A stretch of DNA of 64,000 nucleotides from VRUE01 sp963774555 (lineage in GTDB: Bacteria > Actinomycetota > Thermoleophilia > Solirubrobacterales > 70-9), in assembly GCA_963774555.1 (NCBI GenBank), contig CAVZFL010000001.1, positions 682,001-746,000 of the forward strand, in the 5' to 3' direction. The first letter of the stretch is position 1. Each line of letters begins with the position of its first letter. This document shows positions 15,545 through 25,800 of the stretch, one piece after another. Both the position numbers and the translations under genes were made by a program. Below the pieces are notes generated by a model that ran no database searches, was not told where the DNA came from, and saw only the letters and a program-made list of their open reading frames with translations.

Positions 15545-18348
15545 AACGCCGAAAGACACTGCTCGCCTCTGCTCTGGCACTCGCGCTGCTGGCTCTGCCC
15601 ACAGCTGCCCAAGCCGACTTCGGCCTGGTTCCGAGCTCGGTTTCTGTGAGGGCGCTGAACAAGAACGGCACCGTCACTACCCAGGCCTCCTCACACCCCT
15701 ACTCCTTCACCGTTCACTTCGACCTGAAGACGGACGCAAGCGGCCACACCGAAGGCGGGGTGGCGCGAAACGTGCTGGTCGACCTACCACCGGGCTTCGT
15801 CGGCAATCCGGGCGCGGTGCCGCGCTGCTCCCACCAGGACTTCGAAGGTGTCCTGCCAGGTTGCTCGCCCTCCACCCAGGTCGGCGTGCTGCGGGCAAAC
15901 ACGCCAATCCTCGGTGGTCAGACCGTCGGCCCCCTCTACAACCTCACGCCGCCGCCGGGGGTGGCAACCGAGCTCGGCTTCAACCTCACCGAATTCACCT
16001 CGCTGCAGTTCGCCTCGGTGAGAAGCGAAGAAGGCTACGGCCTGGGCTTCGGTGCGCTCAACATCCCGATCGAAGTCTCCTCGGCGACCGAGACGATCTG
16101 GGGGGTGCCGGCCGATCCCGGCCATGACGCAGAACGCGGCAACGATGCCTTCAACGGCGGCCAGCCGGTCAAATCCAACGCGCCAAAATTGGCCTACCTG
16201 ACGATGCCGGCATCGTGCGACGCACCACCGCAGGCGACGGTCAGGGTCGACTCCAAGGAAGCGCCGGGCGTCTACTCCGAAGAAACCGTCGAGCTAACCG
16301 ACTCAAACGACTCGCCGGTAGCGATGAACGGCTGCGACGGGGTCCCCTTCGACCCGAGCATCTCCTCCCAGCCGACAACGAAGCTCGGCTCGAGCCCCTC
16401 CGGTCTTGACTTCGAGCTGAAGCTGCCAAACCAGGGGTTGACCAGCCCCGGCGGCACGGCTGAAACCGAGCCACGCAAGACCGTGGTCATTCTGCCCGAA
16501 GGGGTGACGGTCAACCCCTCCTTCGCCGAAGGCGCCAGCGTCTGCTCGGAAGCCGCCTATAAAGCCGAGAAGATCGACAGTCCGGCAGGAGCGGGCTGTC
16601 CGGAAGCATCGAAGCTCGGCAGCGTCATAGCCCACACGCCACTCTTGGAAGAACCGATCGAAGGCGCGGCCTACCTGGCTGCGCCCTATGAGAACCCGTT
16701 CGGCACCCTGAACGCGCTTTACCTGGTCGCAAGGGCGCCCGAACGAGGCATCATCGTCAAGCAGGCCGGCAAGGTCGAGTTCGATCCCTCGACCGGCCAG
16801 ATCACCACCACCTTCGACAACCTACCCCCGGTCCCCTATTCCTCCTTCAAGCTGCACTTCAGAGAAGGGGCGAGGGCACCGCTTGCAACCCCCTCAGCCT
16901 GCGGCGAATACAAGACCACCGCCAAGCTCACCCCCTTCTCGGCCAAAGGCGATGCAGAAGCGATCACCAGAACCGGCTCCTTTCAGATCGAAAAGGGGCC
17001 CGACGGCGGGGCCTGCCCGGGTGGAGGATTGCCGCCCTTCAGGCCCGGCCTGATCGCGGGTTCGATCAACAACGCCGCGGGACGGTTCTCCCCCTTCAAC
17101 GTTCGCCTCTTCAGAACCGACTCCGAACAGGAGATCAACCGCTTCTCGATCAAGCTGCCGCCGGGGATAGTCGGCAAGCTGGCGGGGATCCCCTTCTGCT
17201 CAGACGCAGCCATCGCCGCGGCGAAAGCAAGAACAGGGATCCACGGCGGCCAGGAAGAGCTCGAACATCCATCCTGCCCCGCGGCATCGAAGATCGGCCG
17301 CTCACTGGCGGGGGCGGGAGTGGGCTCAGCCCTCGCCTACGCCCCCGGCAAGATCTACCTGGCAGGGCCCTACCACGGAAGCGCGATCAGCCTGGTGGCG
17401 ATCACAGCGGCGAAAGTAGGTCCCTTCGACCTCGGCACGGTCGTAATACGCCAGGCCTTCAAGGTCGACCCCGAAACCGGCGAAGTCTTCCTCGATGCCA
17501 CAGGGTCTGACCCGATCCCCCACATCATCAAAGGCGTCCCCACGCACCTGCGAGATGTGCGGGCCTACACCGACCGCCCCGAATTCGTCCTCAACCCAAC
17601 CAGCTGCAAGCGGACGTCGACCGCAAGCACCCTCCTGGGCTCAGGGTTGGACTTCTCCTCTGAAGCAGACGACAGGCCGGTAACAGTCTCAACGCCCTTC
17701 CAAGCCGCCGACTGTGCCGCCCTTCCCTTCAAGCCCAGGCTGGCCTTGAAGCTGAAGGGAGGGACCAAGCGAGGCGACTACCCGGCCCTGACTGCGAAGC
17801 TCAACATGAACGGCTTCGGCGAAGCGGGGATCAGGAGATCCCAGGTCACCCTGCCTCCCTCGGAGTTCATCGCCAACGCCCACTTCAACACGATCTGCAC
17901 CCGGGTTCAGTTCAAACAAGGAGAGCACCCGGGGGAACGCTGCCCAGCCGGATCGATCTACGGCAAGGCAGTGGTCAACACCCCGATCCTCTCTGACCCG
18001 CTCACAGGGCCTGTCTTCCTGCGCTCCTCTGAACACGAACTCCCCGACGTCGTCGCCGCGATCCACAACGGCGAGATCGACGTCACCCTGGTCGGCAGAG
18101 TCGACTCGGTCAAAGGCAAACTGAGGACCACCTTCGAAGCGACGCCCGACGCACCTGTCGGCAACGTCGTCCTCAGCCTCAGAGGCGGCAAGAAGGGCCT
18201 CTTCGAAAACTCAACCAACCTCTGCAAAGGCACCCACAAGGCCCTCGCCTCCTTCACCGGCCACAACGGCAAGCTGCGGGAATTCAACCCGCCGCTTCAG
18301 CCGAAGTGCGGCGGCAAAGCCAAGAAGCACAAGCGCAGGGCCGGGTAG
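15541..18348 (+). CDS. Secreted four-module cysteine-rich protein B
   Basis: 935 residues from a GTG that overlaps the previous stop. A signal peptide ends at TAAQA near residue 25. Four related ~150-200-residue modules start near residues 82, 317, 539 and 770 with LPPGFVG, LPEGVTV, LPPGIVG and LPPSEF. Each continues with a cysteine, a C-P/S-x-x-S-x-x-G segment, a 'TPLL..PI.G..YL' strand and a final Cys. The C-terminus is basic (KAKKHKRRAG). I do not recognise a named family. It is coupled to propeller protein A, and the same pair recurs downstream, so the two products probably act together outside the membrane. Confidence 0.75.
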   Translation: MKRRKTLLASALALALLALPTAAQADFGLVPSSVSVRALNKNGTVTTQASSHPYSFTVHFDLKTDASGHTEGGVARNVLVDLPPGFVGNPGAVPRCSHQDFEGVLPGCSPSTQVGVLRANTPILGGQTVGPLYNLTPPPGVATELGFNLTEFTSLQFASVRSEEGYGLGFGALNIPIEVSSATETIWGVPADPGHDAERGNDAFNGGQPVKSNAPKLAYLTMPASCDAPPQATVRVDSKEAPGVYSEETVELTDSNDSPVAMNGCDGVPFDPSISSQPTTKLGSSPSGLDFELKLPNQGLTSPGGTAETEPRKTVVILPEGVTVNPSFAEGASVCSEAAYKAEKIDSPAGAGCPEASKLGSVIAHTPLLEEPIEGAAYLAAPYENPFGTLNALYLVARAPERGIIVKQAGKVEFDPSTGQITTTFDNLPPVPYSSFKLHFREGARAPLATPSACGEYKTTAKLTPFSAKGDAEAITRTGSFQIEKGPDGGACPGGGLPPFRPGLIAGSINNAAGRFSPFNVRLFRTDSEQEINRFSIKLPPGIVGKLAGIPFCSDAAIAAAKARTGIHGGQEELEHPSCPAASKIGRSLAGAGVGSALAYAPGKIYLAGPYHGSAISLVAITAAKVGPFDLGTVVIRQAFKVDPETGEVFLDATGSDPIPHIIKGVPTHLRDVRAYTDRPEFVLNPTSCKRTSTASTLLGSGLDFSSEADDRPVTVSTPFQAADCAALPFKPRLALKLKGGTKRGDYPALTAKLNMNGFGEAGIRRSQVTLPPSEFIANAHFNTICTRVQFKQGEHPGERCPAGSIYGKAVVNTPILSDPLTGPVFLRSSEHELPDVVAAIHNGEIDVTLVGRVDSVKGKLRTTFEATPDAPVGNVVLSLRGGKKGLFENSTNLCKGTHKALASFTGHNGKLREFNPPLQPKCGGKAKKHKRRAG

Positions 18349-18350
18349 GT

Positions 18351-21300
18351 ATGAGCATCCGGGCGGGGGCCCTCGGCGCAGTTGCGGCGACAGCCCTTGC
18401 CCTGGGACTGCTCGCAGCAGCTCCTGCCTCCGCCGCCTACGAGCGGGTCGACTGCTTCGCCGGTGGCACCGAAGCCGACCACTGCGCGCCGCTCAAAAAA
18501 GGAGAAGGCTTCTCCGAAGAAGTGCAGCTCGGCGGTACCGGCGGCATGGCCGTCAACTACACCGGCACGGGCGGAGTGCCGGCGGGGACGGTCTATGCGG
18601 CGACCAGGGGCCCGTCGAGCGGGACCGTCCGGGTTGCGATGTTCACGCCCAAAGTCAAACCGTCGACCTCCGAGCTGGAACTCGAGTTCGCGTTGAGCTG
18701 GGAAGTCACGGTCTCGGAAGGGCCGTATGAACGCTGTGGGCCGGGCCTGCCCTCGCCGACCGCATGTGCCCCACGGGTGGAAGCCGAACCAGGCAAGGTC
18801 GACGTAGACGTCGACCAGGCGACTGGCAACGTCTATGCCTACAACGCGACGTTCACCGCGGGAAGAAACGCGATCGCCGAGTACGACGCGAGGGGCTCGA
18901 AAGTGATCACTCGGTTTGGGGAACTCGCGCCGAGCGGGAAAACCACGGCGGAAACCCCCTCCCTGGTCCACGACCCCTACATCCTGGGCGGGCTTGCCGT
19001 AAACGAAGCCGGTGAGGTCTACATCTATGACACCAACAACGTCGGCGGCGAATACCACCGGCTGATGAAGTTCCGCCCGAAAGCCCCGGGCAAATACGAC
19101 GAATACGAGTACGCGGGGACGAGCGAAGACCTCGGCGCGGGCTTCAAAAACGAAGGGCGCAGGCCATTGGAGCCGGTGACCGACGCGGCCGGCGACGTCT
19201 ACGTCGCCCCCGACCAGAGCCACGTCGAAAAGTACGACGCGAGCAAACCGGGCGATCCGCCGGTATGCGACTTCGCCTTCGCCAAAGGCGGGATCACGGC
19301 GATCACCGTCGACCCGGCGACCGGCACCCCCTTCTTCTTCACCTACAAGCCCCCCAAGCGCCTCTACCAGCTCGGCCCCTGCAACACCGCAACGGGGGAA
19401 TTCGAAGGCGGGATCATCGGCGAAACGATCGTCAGCCCCGAACGCGACGATCTCTGGGGCCTGGCCTTCGACCCGGTGGCGCAATACTCGCCATCGCGCC
19501 CGGCCGGCGTTCTCTACGGCGGCGCGCCGAACCCGGTGCCGAACAGTGGGGTGGGCGAAGGCGAAAAAGGCCAGAGCTCGCTCGGCTACATCTTCGCCCC
19601 ACCCGAGGAAAACCCACCCGAGGTAGGGGCGGAGTCGGTCTCGGCGGTGAGCGAAGCCAGCGCGCGCCTCTCCGCCCAGCTCGACCCGAAGGGATCGAAA
19701 ACCCACTACGCCTTCCAGTACATCGCCGAGGGCGCCTACCAGGCAAACGAGCCCGACGAGCTGCAGTCGCTGACGGTCAGCGCGACAGGTGGCCTCTTCG
19801 GCCTGGGCCTCGAAGGCGCCCGCCTCGGCGGCCCGGCGCTGGGGGACCTCAGCGCCGGCTCGGCGACCGTCAGCTCGCTGAAGACAGCGACCGCCACCGC
19901 GACGCTCAAAGCCGCCAAAGGCGCCGGCAACCTGAACGGCGCCATCGGCAAAGGCACCGTCATCTCGGGCTCGAATACGATCACCTCGCTTGCGGTCGGC
20001 GAAGGCAGCTTCGAAGTTGGCCAGGGGATCAGCGGCGAAGGGATCCCGCAGGGAGCGACGATCACGGCGATCGCAACCGAAGCGCCGCTCAGCACCCTGG
20101 AAGTGACGATCTCCGCGGTGGCGAGCAAATCGCTCGCCCACGTCAAACTCAGCGCCGGCACGAAAACGATCACCTCGCTCTCCACCTCCGAAGGCACGTT
20201 CGAAGCCGGCCAGCAGATCAGCGGCTCGGGCATCCTCGCGGATACGACGATCATCGCCGCCACTCCGACCGAGCTGACGCTCTCAAACCCCGTCTTCGGC
20301 CCTGCAACCGCCGTCGCTCTCAAAGCCGGCTCAACCAAGCTGACCTCTGTGGTGACGGGGATCGGCAGCTTCGCGGTCGGGGCAACGGTCCAAGGAGAAG
20401 GGATCCCTGCTGGAGCCAAGGTCACCGCCGTCGGTTCGGGAGAATTGACGCTCTCCCAACCGGCCGAGAAGCCCGGCAGCGGGGTCGCTATCTCAGACCC
20501 CGGACCCGCCCCGCTTGCGATCGGCGAGGCGATCGAAGGCCCCGGGATCCCTCCCGGCGCCACGATCGCAGCCGCCAGCCCCGGCCAGCTCACCCTCTCG
20601 GCCACCGCCACCGCCAGCGCCGCCGCCGTCCCCCTGAAAGCCGGCCTGCAGGCCGATATCGGCGCCGCGGCCCTGCGCCAGGCACTGGAAGCGCTGCCCA
20701 CGATCGGCACCGGGGGAGTCGAGGTGAGTGGCGGGCCCGGCGACGAAAGCGGCTCCAGTCCCTACGAAATCCTCTTCACCGGCGCCCTGGAGAACGTCGA
20801 CGTCGCCGAGCTCACCGCCACCGACCTCAGCCTCAGCGGCGGCGCTGCGAGCATCGAGGCGCAGACGCTCAACGACGGCGGCAACGGCTTTGCAAAAGGG
20901 GCCTCGGAAGCACCCCCCGGCGGAGCCGACCTGGAAGGGGGCGCCGGCCCCCAGAGCGTCGCGGTGACCCTCACCGGCCTCTCGCCCGACACCACCTACC
21001 GCTACCGGGCGCTGGCGACCAGCCACTGCTCGCCCGGCGATGCGAAAAAAGTCTGCGAAGACACCGGCCCGACCGAGGCCTTCCACACCCACCCCGCCGA
21101 AGAACCGGGCCCACACGACAACCGCGCCTTCGAGTTGGTCTCCCCGGCGCAGAAGCACGGCGGTCAGGTGCTGCCGGCCGAACCGGGGATCTCCAGCTGC
21201 GGATCGGAATCGGACTGCAAGCCCGGCGACACCTTCAACCACTTCCCGATGCAGAGCGAGCCGAACGGCGACGCGGTCGTCTATGAGGGCACCAGCTTCG

Positions 21301-23069
21301 CGCCGGGGACGGGAATCGCCCAGGGCAACTCCTACATCGCCCGCCGCGACCCGGTGAGCGGCTGGCAGAGCGTCAACCTGTCGCCGCCTCTGCTGCGGAC
21401 CGAAGGCCGCGGCTACAGGGCCTTCGACGAAGCGCTTTCGAAGGGCTTGTTCGGGCAGACCGGCCCCGCGCTCAGCCCCGCCGCCCCGCCCGAATTCAAA
21501 AACCTCTACATCCGCCAGACCGCCAGCCCCTTCGCGCTCAGCCCCCTGCTCAGCGCCGAACCGCCGAACCGGCCGGCAACCGAAAGCGGCGCCTTCGAAG
21601 CGAAATACGCCGGCGCGGCGGCTGACCTCTCGCGGATCTTCTTCACCGCCAACGACGCCCTGACCGAAGAAGCGCCCGGCATCGCTCCGGCGGCGGAAGA
21701 CGGTGGCGCGACCAAGTTCAACCTCTATGAATGGGAAGAGGCGAGCGGGCAGTTGCGCTTGGTCAACGTCTTCCCCGGCAACGCCACGACCGAAGCGGGG
21801 GCTTCGATCGGGGTGCCGAGCACGGGCGCGGTCTCCGCCGATGGTTCCCGCGTCTTCTGGTCCGATCAATCCGGCCAGCTCTACGTGCGCGAAGACGCCG
21901 CCCTCAGCAAAGAAATTCCCGACTCCGGCAAATTCCTCAGCGCTTCCCGCGATGGCTCCAAGGTGCTGCTGGACAACGGCCACCTCTATGACCTCGGGAC
22001 CGAAGCGATCACCGACCTGAGCGGCGGCAAAGGCGGCTTTCAGGGCATCTCGGGGCAAAGCGAGGACCTATCCCGGATCTACTTCGTCGATGACAAAGTG
22101 CTGAGCGGCGAAGAAGAGAACAGCTTCGGGGCGAAAGCAGAGGCTGGCGAACTCAACCTCTACGCCTGGAGCGAGGAAGGCCCGACCCGCTACGTGGCGA
22201 CGCTGCTTGCTTCTGACAACAACGGCAGCAACCTCGTCCGCGGCGCGAGCTGGTCGCCGCTGCCATCCCAGCGCACCGCTGAGGCCAGCCCCGGCGGGCG
22301 CTACCTCGCCTTTCTCTCCCAGGCTCAGATCACCGGCTTCGACAACACCGGGCAGTGTGAATCCAATCACGCCGGCGGCTTCATTCAAGCCCCCTGCCCG
22401 GAGGTCTTCCTCTATGACTCGGGGGCCGAGACGCTCTTCTGTGCCTCCTGCAACCGCAGCGGCGCCGGCCCGCTCGGGCTCAGCTCGCTGCGGCTGATCA
22501 GACTCGGCGAAGACCTGCCCCAGCCCCGCTACCTGACCGACTCCGGGCGCCTTTACTTCGACAGCCAGGACACGCTGAACCAGTTCGACACCAACGATGG
22601 GGTCGAAGACGTCTATGAATTCAAGCCCGAGGGAGCGGGGGGGTGCGAACGCGAAGGGGGCTGCACCACGCTGATCTCCAGCGGCCACGACAGCTCCGAC
22701 GCGAACCTCTTGGCGGTCGATCAGAGCGGCAAGAACGTCTTCTTCACCACCCGCAACCGCCTGGTGAATGCCGACGAAGACGAGCTGATCGACCTCTACG
22801 ACGCCCGCGAAGGGGGGGTCAGCTTCGAATCGCCGCCGCAGGGGGCCTGCCAGGGCGAAGGCTGCCAGCCCACGCCACCGCCCTCCCCGCAAGCGCCGCC
22901 CGCTTCCTCGACCCTGACCGACCCCGGCAACGTGAAGCAGGCCGCGCCCTGCAAGAAGAACCGGGTCAAGAGGCACGGCAGGTGCGTGGCGAAGCAAAAG
23001 CCCAAGAAGAGGGGCGCCAAGGGCAAGAAGGCCAAGCACGCCCCGGCTAAGAGCGGAGGCGGAGAATGA
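18351..23069 (+). CDS. Secreted beta-propeller protein A' with an inserted repeat block
   Basis: 1572 residues from the ATG at 18351, 2 bases after the previous stop. A signal peptide ends at APASA. It is a clear paralogue of protein A: GGMAVNYTGTGG near the start, Fn3-like YAFQYIAEGAYQANEP, then VYELVSP-like and TolB-like repeats, and a basic tail. The extra ~400 residues (about 470-870) split the Fn3-like domain. They include four degenerate repeats with a 'G-x-F-x-x-G-x-x-I-x-G-x-G-I-P-x-G-A-T-I' core. Such GIPAGT-type repeats occur in surface and phage-tail proteins. Role inferred as extracellular scaffold. Confidence 0.8.
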   Translation: MSIRAGALGAVAATALALGLLAAAPASAAYERVDCFAGGTEADHCAPLKKGEGFSEEVQLGGTGGMAVNYTGTGGVPAGTVYAATRGPSSGTVRVAMFTPKVKPSTSELELEFALSWEVTVSEGPYERCGPGLPSPTACAPRVEAEPGKVDVDVDQATGNVYAYNATFTAGRNAIAEYDARGSKVITRFGELAPSGKTTAETPSLVHDPYILGGLAVNEAGEVYIYDTNNVGGEYHRLMKFRPKAPGKYDEYEYAGTSEDLGAGFKNEGRRPLEPVTDAAGDVYVAPDQSHVEKYDASKPGDPPVCDFAFAKGGITAITVDPATGTPFFFTYKPPKRLYQLGPCNTATGEFEGGIIGETIVSPERDDLWGLAFDPVAQYSPSRPAGVLYGGAPNPVPNSGVGEGEKGQSSLGYIFAPPEENPPEVGAESVSAVSEASARLSAQLDPKGSKTHYAFQYIAEGAYQANEPDELQSLTVSATGGLFGLGLEGARLGGPALGDLSAGSATVSSLKTATATATLKAAKGAGNLNGAIGKGTVISGSNTITSLAVGEGSFEVGQGISGEGIPQGATITAIATEAPLSTLEVTISAVASKSLAHVKLSAGTKTITSLSTSEGTFEAGQQISGSGILADTTIIAATPTELTLSNPVFGPATAVALKAGSTKLTSVVTGIGSFAVGATVQGEGIPAGAKVTAVGSGELTLSQPAEKPGSGVAISDPGPAPLAIGEAIEGPGIPPGATIAAASPGQLTLSATATASAAAVPLKAGLQADIGAAALRQALEALPTIGTGGVEVSGGPGDESGSSPYEILFTGALENVDVAELTATDLSLSGGAASIEAQTLNDGGNGFAKGASEAPPGGADLEGGAGPQSVAVTLTGLSPDTTYRYRALATSHCSPGDAKKVCEDTGPTEAFHTHPAEEPGPHDNRAFELVSPAQKHGGQVLPAEPGISSCGSESDCKPGDTFNHFPMQSEPNGDAVVYEGTSFAPGTGIAQGNSYIARRDPVSGWQSVNLSPPLLRTEGRGYRAFDEALSKGLFGQTGPALSPAAPPEFKNLYIRQTASPFALSPLLSAEPPNRPATESGAFEAKYAGAAADLSRIFFTANDALTEEAPGIAPAAEDGGATKFNLYEWEEASGQLRLVNVFPGNATTEAGASIGVPSTGAVSADGSRVFWSDQSGQLYVREDAALSKEIPDSGKFLSASRDGSKVLLDNGHLYDLGTEAITDLSGGKGGFQGISGQSEDLSRIYFVDDKVLSGEEENSFGAKAEAGELNLYAWSEEGPTRYVATLLASDNNGSNLVRGASWSPLPSQRTAEASPGGRYLAFLSQAQITGFDNTGQCESNHAGGFIQAPCPEVFLYDSGAETLFCASCNRSGAGPLGLSSLRLIRLGEDLPQPRYLTDSGRLYFDSQDTLNQFDTNDGVEDVYEFKPEGAGGCEREGGCTTLISSGHDSSDANLLAVDQSGKNVFFTTRNRLVNADEDELIDLYDAREGGVSFESPPQGACQGEGCQPTPPPSPQAPPASSTLTDPGNVKQAAPCKKNRVKRHGRCVAKQKPKKRGAKGKKAKHAPAKSGGGE

Positions 23070-25798
23070 TCCGCCGCGCGGCCCTCCTCTTCGCCCTGGC
23101 GGTCTCTCTAGCGGTGCCGGCCAGCGCCCAAGCCGACTTCGGCATCGAACCCGGCTCGCTCACCTTTGGCTTCGAAGACCGCGACGGGCAGCCAGTCACC
23201 CAGGCCGGCGCCCACCCCTTCGCTTTCAATCTGCACTTCAAATTGAATGCGGAACTGAGCGGCAAAACCGAAGGCGGCGAGCTGCGCGACACGATCACCG
23301 ACCTGCCCCCGGGCCTCTTCGGCGATCCCCAAGCGGTGCCCTCCTGCCCGATGTCGAGCTTCGAAGGCGCCCTGCCCGCCTGCGCAGCGGGCACCCAGGT
23401 CGGTGTGCTGCGGGTCGTCCTGCCGAACACCGAAGCCTTCGGCCCGATCTACAACCTCAGCCCATCGCCGGGGATGGCGGCCCAGCTCGGTTTCACCGCG
23501 CAGGGCTTCACGGCGTTGCTCTCGGCCTCGGTCGACCCCGGCAACGGCTACGCGATCCACATCGAAGCCCCCAACGCCCCGGTCGAAGCGCGGGCGGTGA
23601 CGGCGAAGATCTGGGGAAGTCCGGCGGATCCCGACCACAATCCAGAACGCGGCCCCTCGGGTGGGCTCACCTCCGAGGCGCCGCTCTTGCCCTTCCTCAC
23701 TCTGCCGACGAGCTGTGTGTCCCCACCGCGGCTGAGCGTCGCGGTCAGCTCCAAACTGGCCCCCGAAGTATTCGTCTCCAAAGAAGCCGAACTGCGCGAC
23801 GCCGGCGATAACCCCCAGTCCCTGAGCGGCTGCGAGATGGTTCCCTTCTCCCCGAGTGTCCAAGCGGGGCCGAGCACCACGGCGGCAGAGTCGCCCTCGG
23901 GCCTCGGCTTCCGACTCAACCTTCCCAACCAGGAACTGCTCAACACCAAAGAAGGCGCTGTCACCGAAACCGAGCCCGAGAGCACCGAAGTGGTGTTTCC
24001 AGCTGGCCTCATCCCCAACCCCTCGTCGCTGAGCGGCCAGGGGGTCTGCACCCTGGCCCAGTACGAAGCCGCCAGCGCTTCCAACCCGGGCTGCCCGACC
24101 AATTCCAAGCTCGGCACCCTGCTCGCCAACACGCCGCTCCTGCAAGAACCGATCGAAGGCTCGGTCTACCTCGCCGCCCCCCACGAAAACCCCTTCGATT
24201 CCCTCCTCGCCCTCTACATCGTCGCCTCCGCCCCCCAGCGAGGCGTTTTCGTCAAGCAGGCAGGCTTGGTCATCCCCGACGAGCAAACCGGCCAGCTCAC
24301 CTCGCTCTTCAAAGGCCTGCCGCCGATCCCCTACTCCTCCTTCGAAGTCCGCCTGCGCGAAGGGGCCAGAGCGCCGCTGATCACCCCGCAGCTCTGCGGC
24401 AACTACACCACCACCGTGCGCCTTCGCTCCTTCGCCCGGCCAAACGCAGTGGTTGAAAGGACCGCCCCCTTCACGATCGGCTCTGGTGCAAACGGCGGCA
24501 ACTGCGCTGGTAGCGAAGCGGGGCTGCCAAATCACCCGCTCCTGCAAGCCGGCACCACCGTGCCGATCGCCGGCGCCTACTCCCCCTTCGTCTTCGAGCT
24601 CTCCCGCGAAGACGGCCAGCAGCGCTTCTCCTCACTTGAAGCCACCCTGCCCGAGGGCCTGGTCGGCAAGCTCGCCGGCATCCCCTACTGCACAGATGCC
24701 CAGATCGCCGCCGCCGCAGCACGATCGGGCGAAGGCGAAGGCGCCCTGGAGGCAGCCTCGCCTTCCTGCCCGGCGGCCTCGCGCGTGGGCAGCGTCACTG
24801 CCGCCGCCGGCGCCGGCCCCACTCCCTATGAAGTCCCCGGCAGCGCCTACCTCGCAGGCCCCTACAAAGGCGCCCCGCTGTCTGTGGCGATCATCACCCC
24901 GGCGATTGCCGGGCCCTTCGACCTCGGCGCGGTCGTCGTTCGCTCCGGCCTCTACGTCGACGAATCAAGCGCCAAGGTGACGGTGAAGAGCGATCCGATT
25001 CCGAGCATCCTGCACGGCCTGCCCCTCGATGTCAGATCGGCCACGGTGAGGACGGATCGTCAAGGCTTCATCCTCAACCCGACCTCCTGCGAAGAGAAGG
25101 CGATCACCGCCAAGCTGACCTCCCTCGCGGGCTCCGTCGCCACGCTCGCCAACCGCTTCCAGGCCGGCTCCTGCAATGGATTGGGCTTCAAGCCCCGCCT
25201 CTCGCTGGCGCTTCGGGGCAAGACCAACCGCGGCGCCTTCCCCGCCCTTCGCGCCACCTTCGCGCCCAGAGCAGGAGACGCCAACCTCAGGGGCCTCTCG
25301 CTCACCCTGCCGCGCTCGGAGTTCATCGAACAGGGCCACTTCCGCACAATATGCACCCGGGTGCAGTTCAACGCCGGGCAAGGACATGGCTCCCAGTGCC
25401 CCGCCGGCTCGATCTACGGCCAGGTCACCGCGACTACGCCGTTGCTGGACGCCCCCCTCGAGGGCCCGATCTACCTCAGATCCTCCGATGCCACCCTGCC
25501 CGACGCCGTCTTTGCCCTGCACGGGCAAGTCGATGCCGTAGCTGTCGCCCACATCGACTCGCTCAAAGGTCGCCTGCGCGCCAGGGTTACCGATGCCCCC
25601 GATGTGCCGCTGAGCAGGGTCGTGGTCGACATGCAGGGCGGCAAGAAGGGCCTCTTCGTCAACTCGACCGACCTCTGCAAGGGCACCCATAGGGCATCGG
25701 TGTCCTTCAGCGCTCAAAACGGCAGGCGCTTTGAATCCGAACCGGCGCTGAAGGTCAAGTGCGGCGGCAAGTCAAAGAAGCAGAAGCGCAGGCACTAA
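23066..25798 (+). CDS. Secreted four-module cysteine-rich protein B'
   Basis: 910 residues, start overlapping the previous stop (ATGA). The signal peptide ends at ASAQA. It is a paralogue of protein B with the same four-module plan: LPPGLFG near residue 77, FPAGLIPNPS near residue 312, LPEGLVG near residue 528 and LPRSEFI near residue 750. Module cysteines are conserved, as is the IYLRSS segment near the end. The C-terminus is KCGGKSKKQKRRH, parallel to KCGGKAKKHKRRAG in B. An A-B gene pair was evidently duplicated within the operon and has since diverged. Function unknown. Confidence 0.75.
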   Translation: MIRRAALLFALAVSLAVPASAQADFGIEPGSLTFGFEDRDGQPVTQAGAHPFAFNLHFKLNAELSGKTEGGELRDTITDLPPGLFGDPQAVPSCPMSSFEGALPACAAGTQVGVLRVVLPNTEAFGPIYNLSPSPGMAAQLGFTAQGFTALLSASVDPGNGYAIHIEAPNAPVEARAVTAKIWGSPADPDHNPERGPSGGLTSEAPLLPFLTLPTSCVSPPRLSVAVSSKLAPEVFVSKEAELRDAGDNPQSLSGCEMVPFSPSVQAGPSTTAAESPSGLGFRLNLPNQELLNTKEGAVTETEPESTEVVFPAGLIPNPSSLSGQGVCTLAQYEAASASNPGCPTNSKLGTLLANTPLLQEPIEGSVYLAAPHENPFDSLLALYIVASAPQRGVFVKQAGLVIPDEQTGQLTSLFKGLPPIPYSSFEVRLREGARAPLITPQLCGNYTTTVRLRSFARPNAVVERTAPFTIGSGANGGNCAGSEAGLPNHPLLQAGTTVPIAGAYSPFVFELSREDGQQRFSSLEATLPEGLVGKLAGIPYCTDAQIAAAAARSGEGEGALEAASPSCPAASRVGSVTAAAGAGPTPYEVPGSAYLAGPYKGAPLSVAIITPAIAGPFDLGAVVVRSGLYVDESSAKVTVKSDPIPSILHGLPLDVRSATVRTDRQGFILNPTSCEEKAITAKLTSLAGSVATLANRFQAGSCNGLGFKPRLSLALRGKTNRGAFPALRATFAPRAGDANLRGLSLTLPRSEFIEQGHFRTICTRVQFNAGQGHGSQCPAGSIYGQVTATTPLLDAPLEGPIYLRSSDATLPDAVFALHGQVDAVAVAHIDSLKGRLRARVTDAPDVPLSRVVVDMQGGKKGLFVNSTDLCKGTHRASVSFSAQNGRRFESEPALKVKCGGKSKKQKRRH

Positions 25799-25800
25799 CG

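Noticed and set aside
18297..20141. 614-codon minus-strand open frame
   Set aside because: It mirrors the propeller gene A' in the opposite direction. No ribosome site or recognisable sequence; typical high-GC shadow.
20493..24547. Series of 320-520-codon minus-strand frames
   Set aside because: All lie opposite genes A' and B', which have signal peptides, paralogues and coupled starts.
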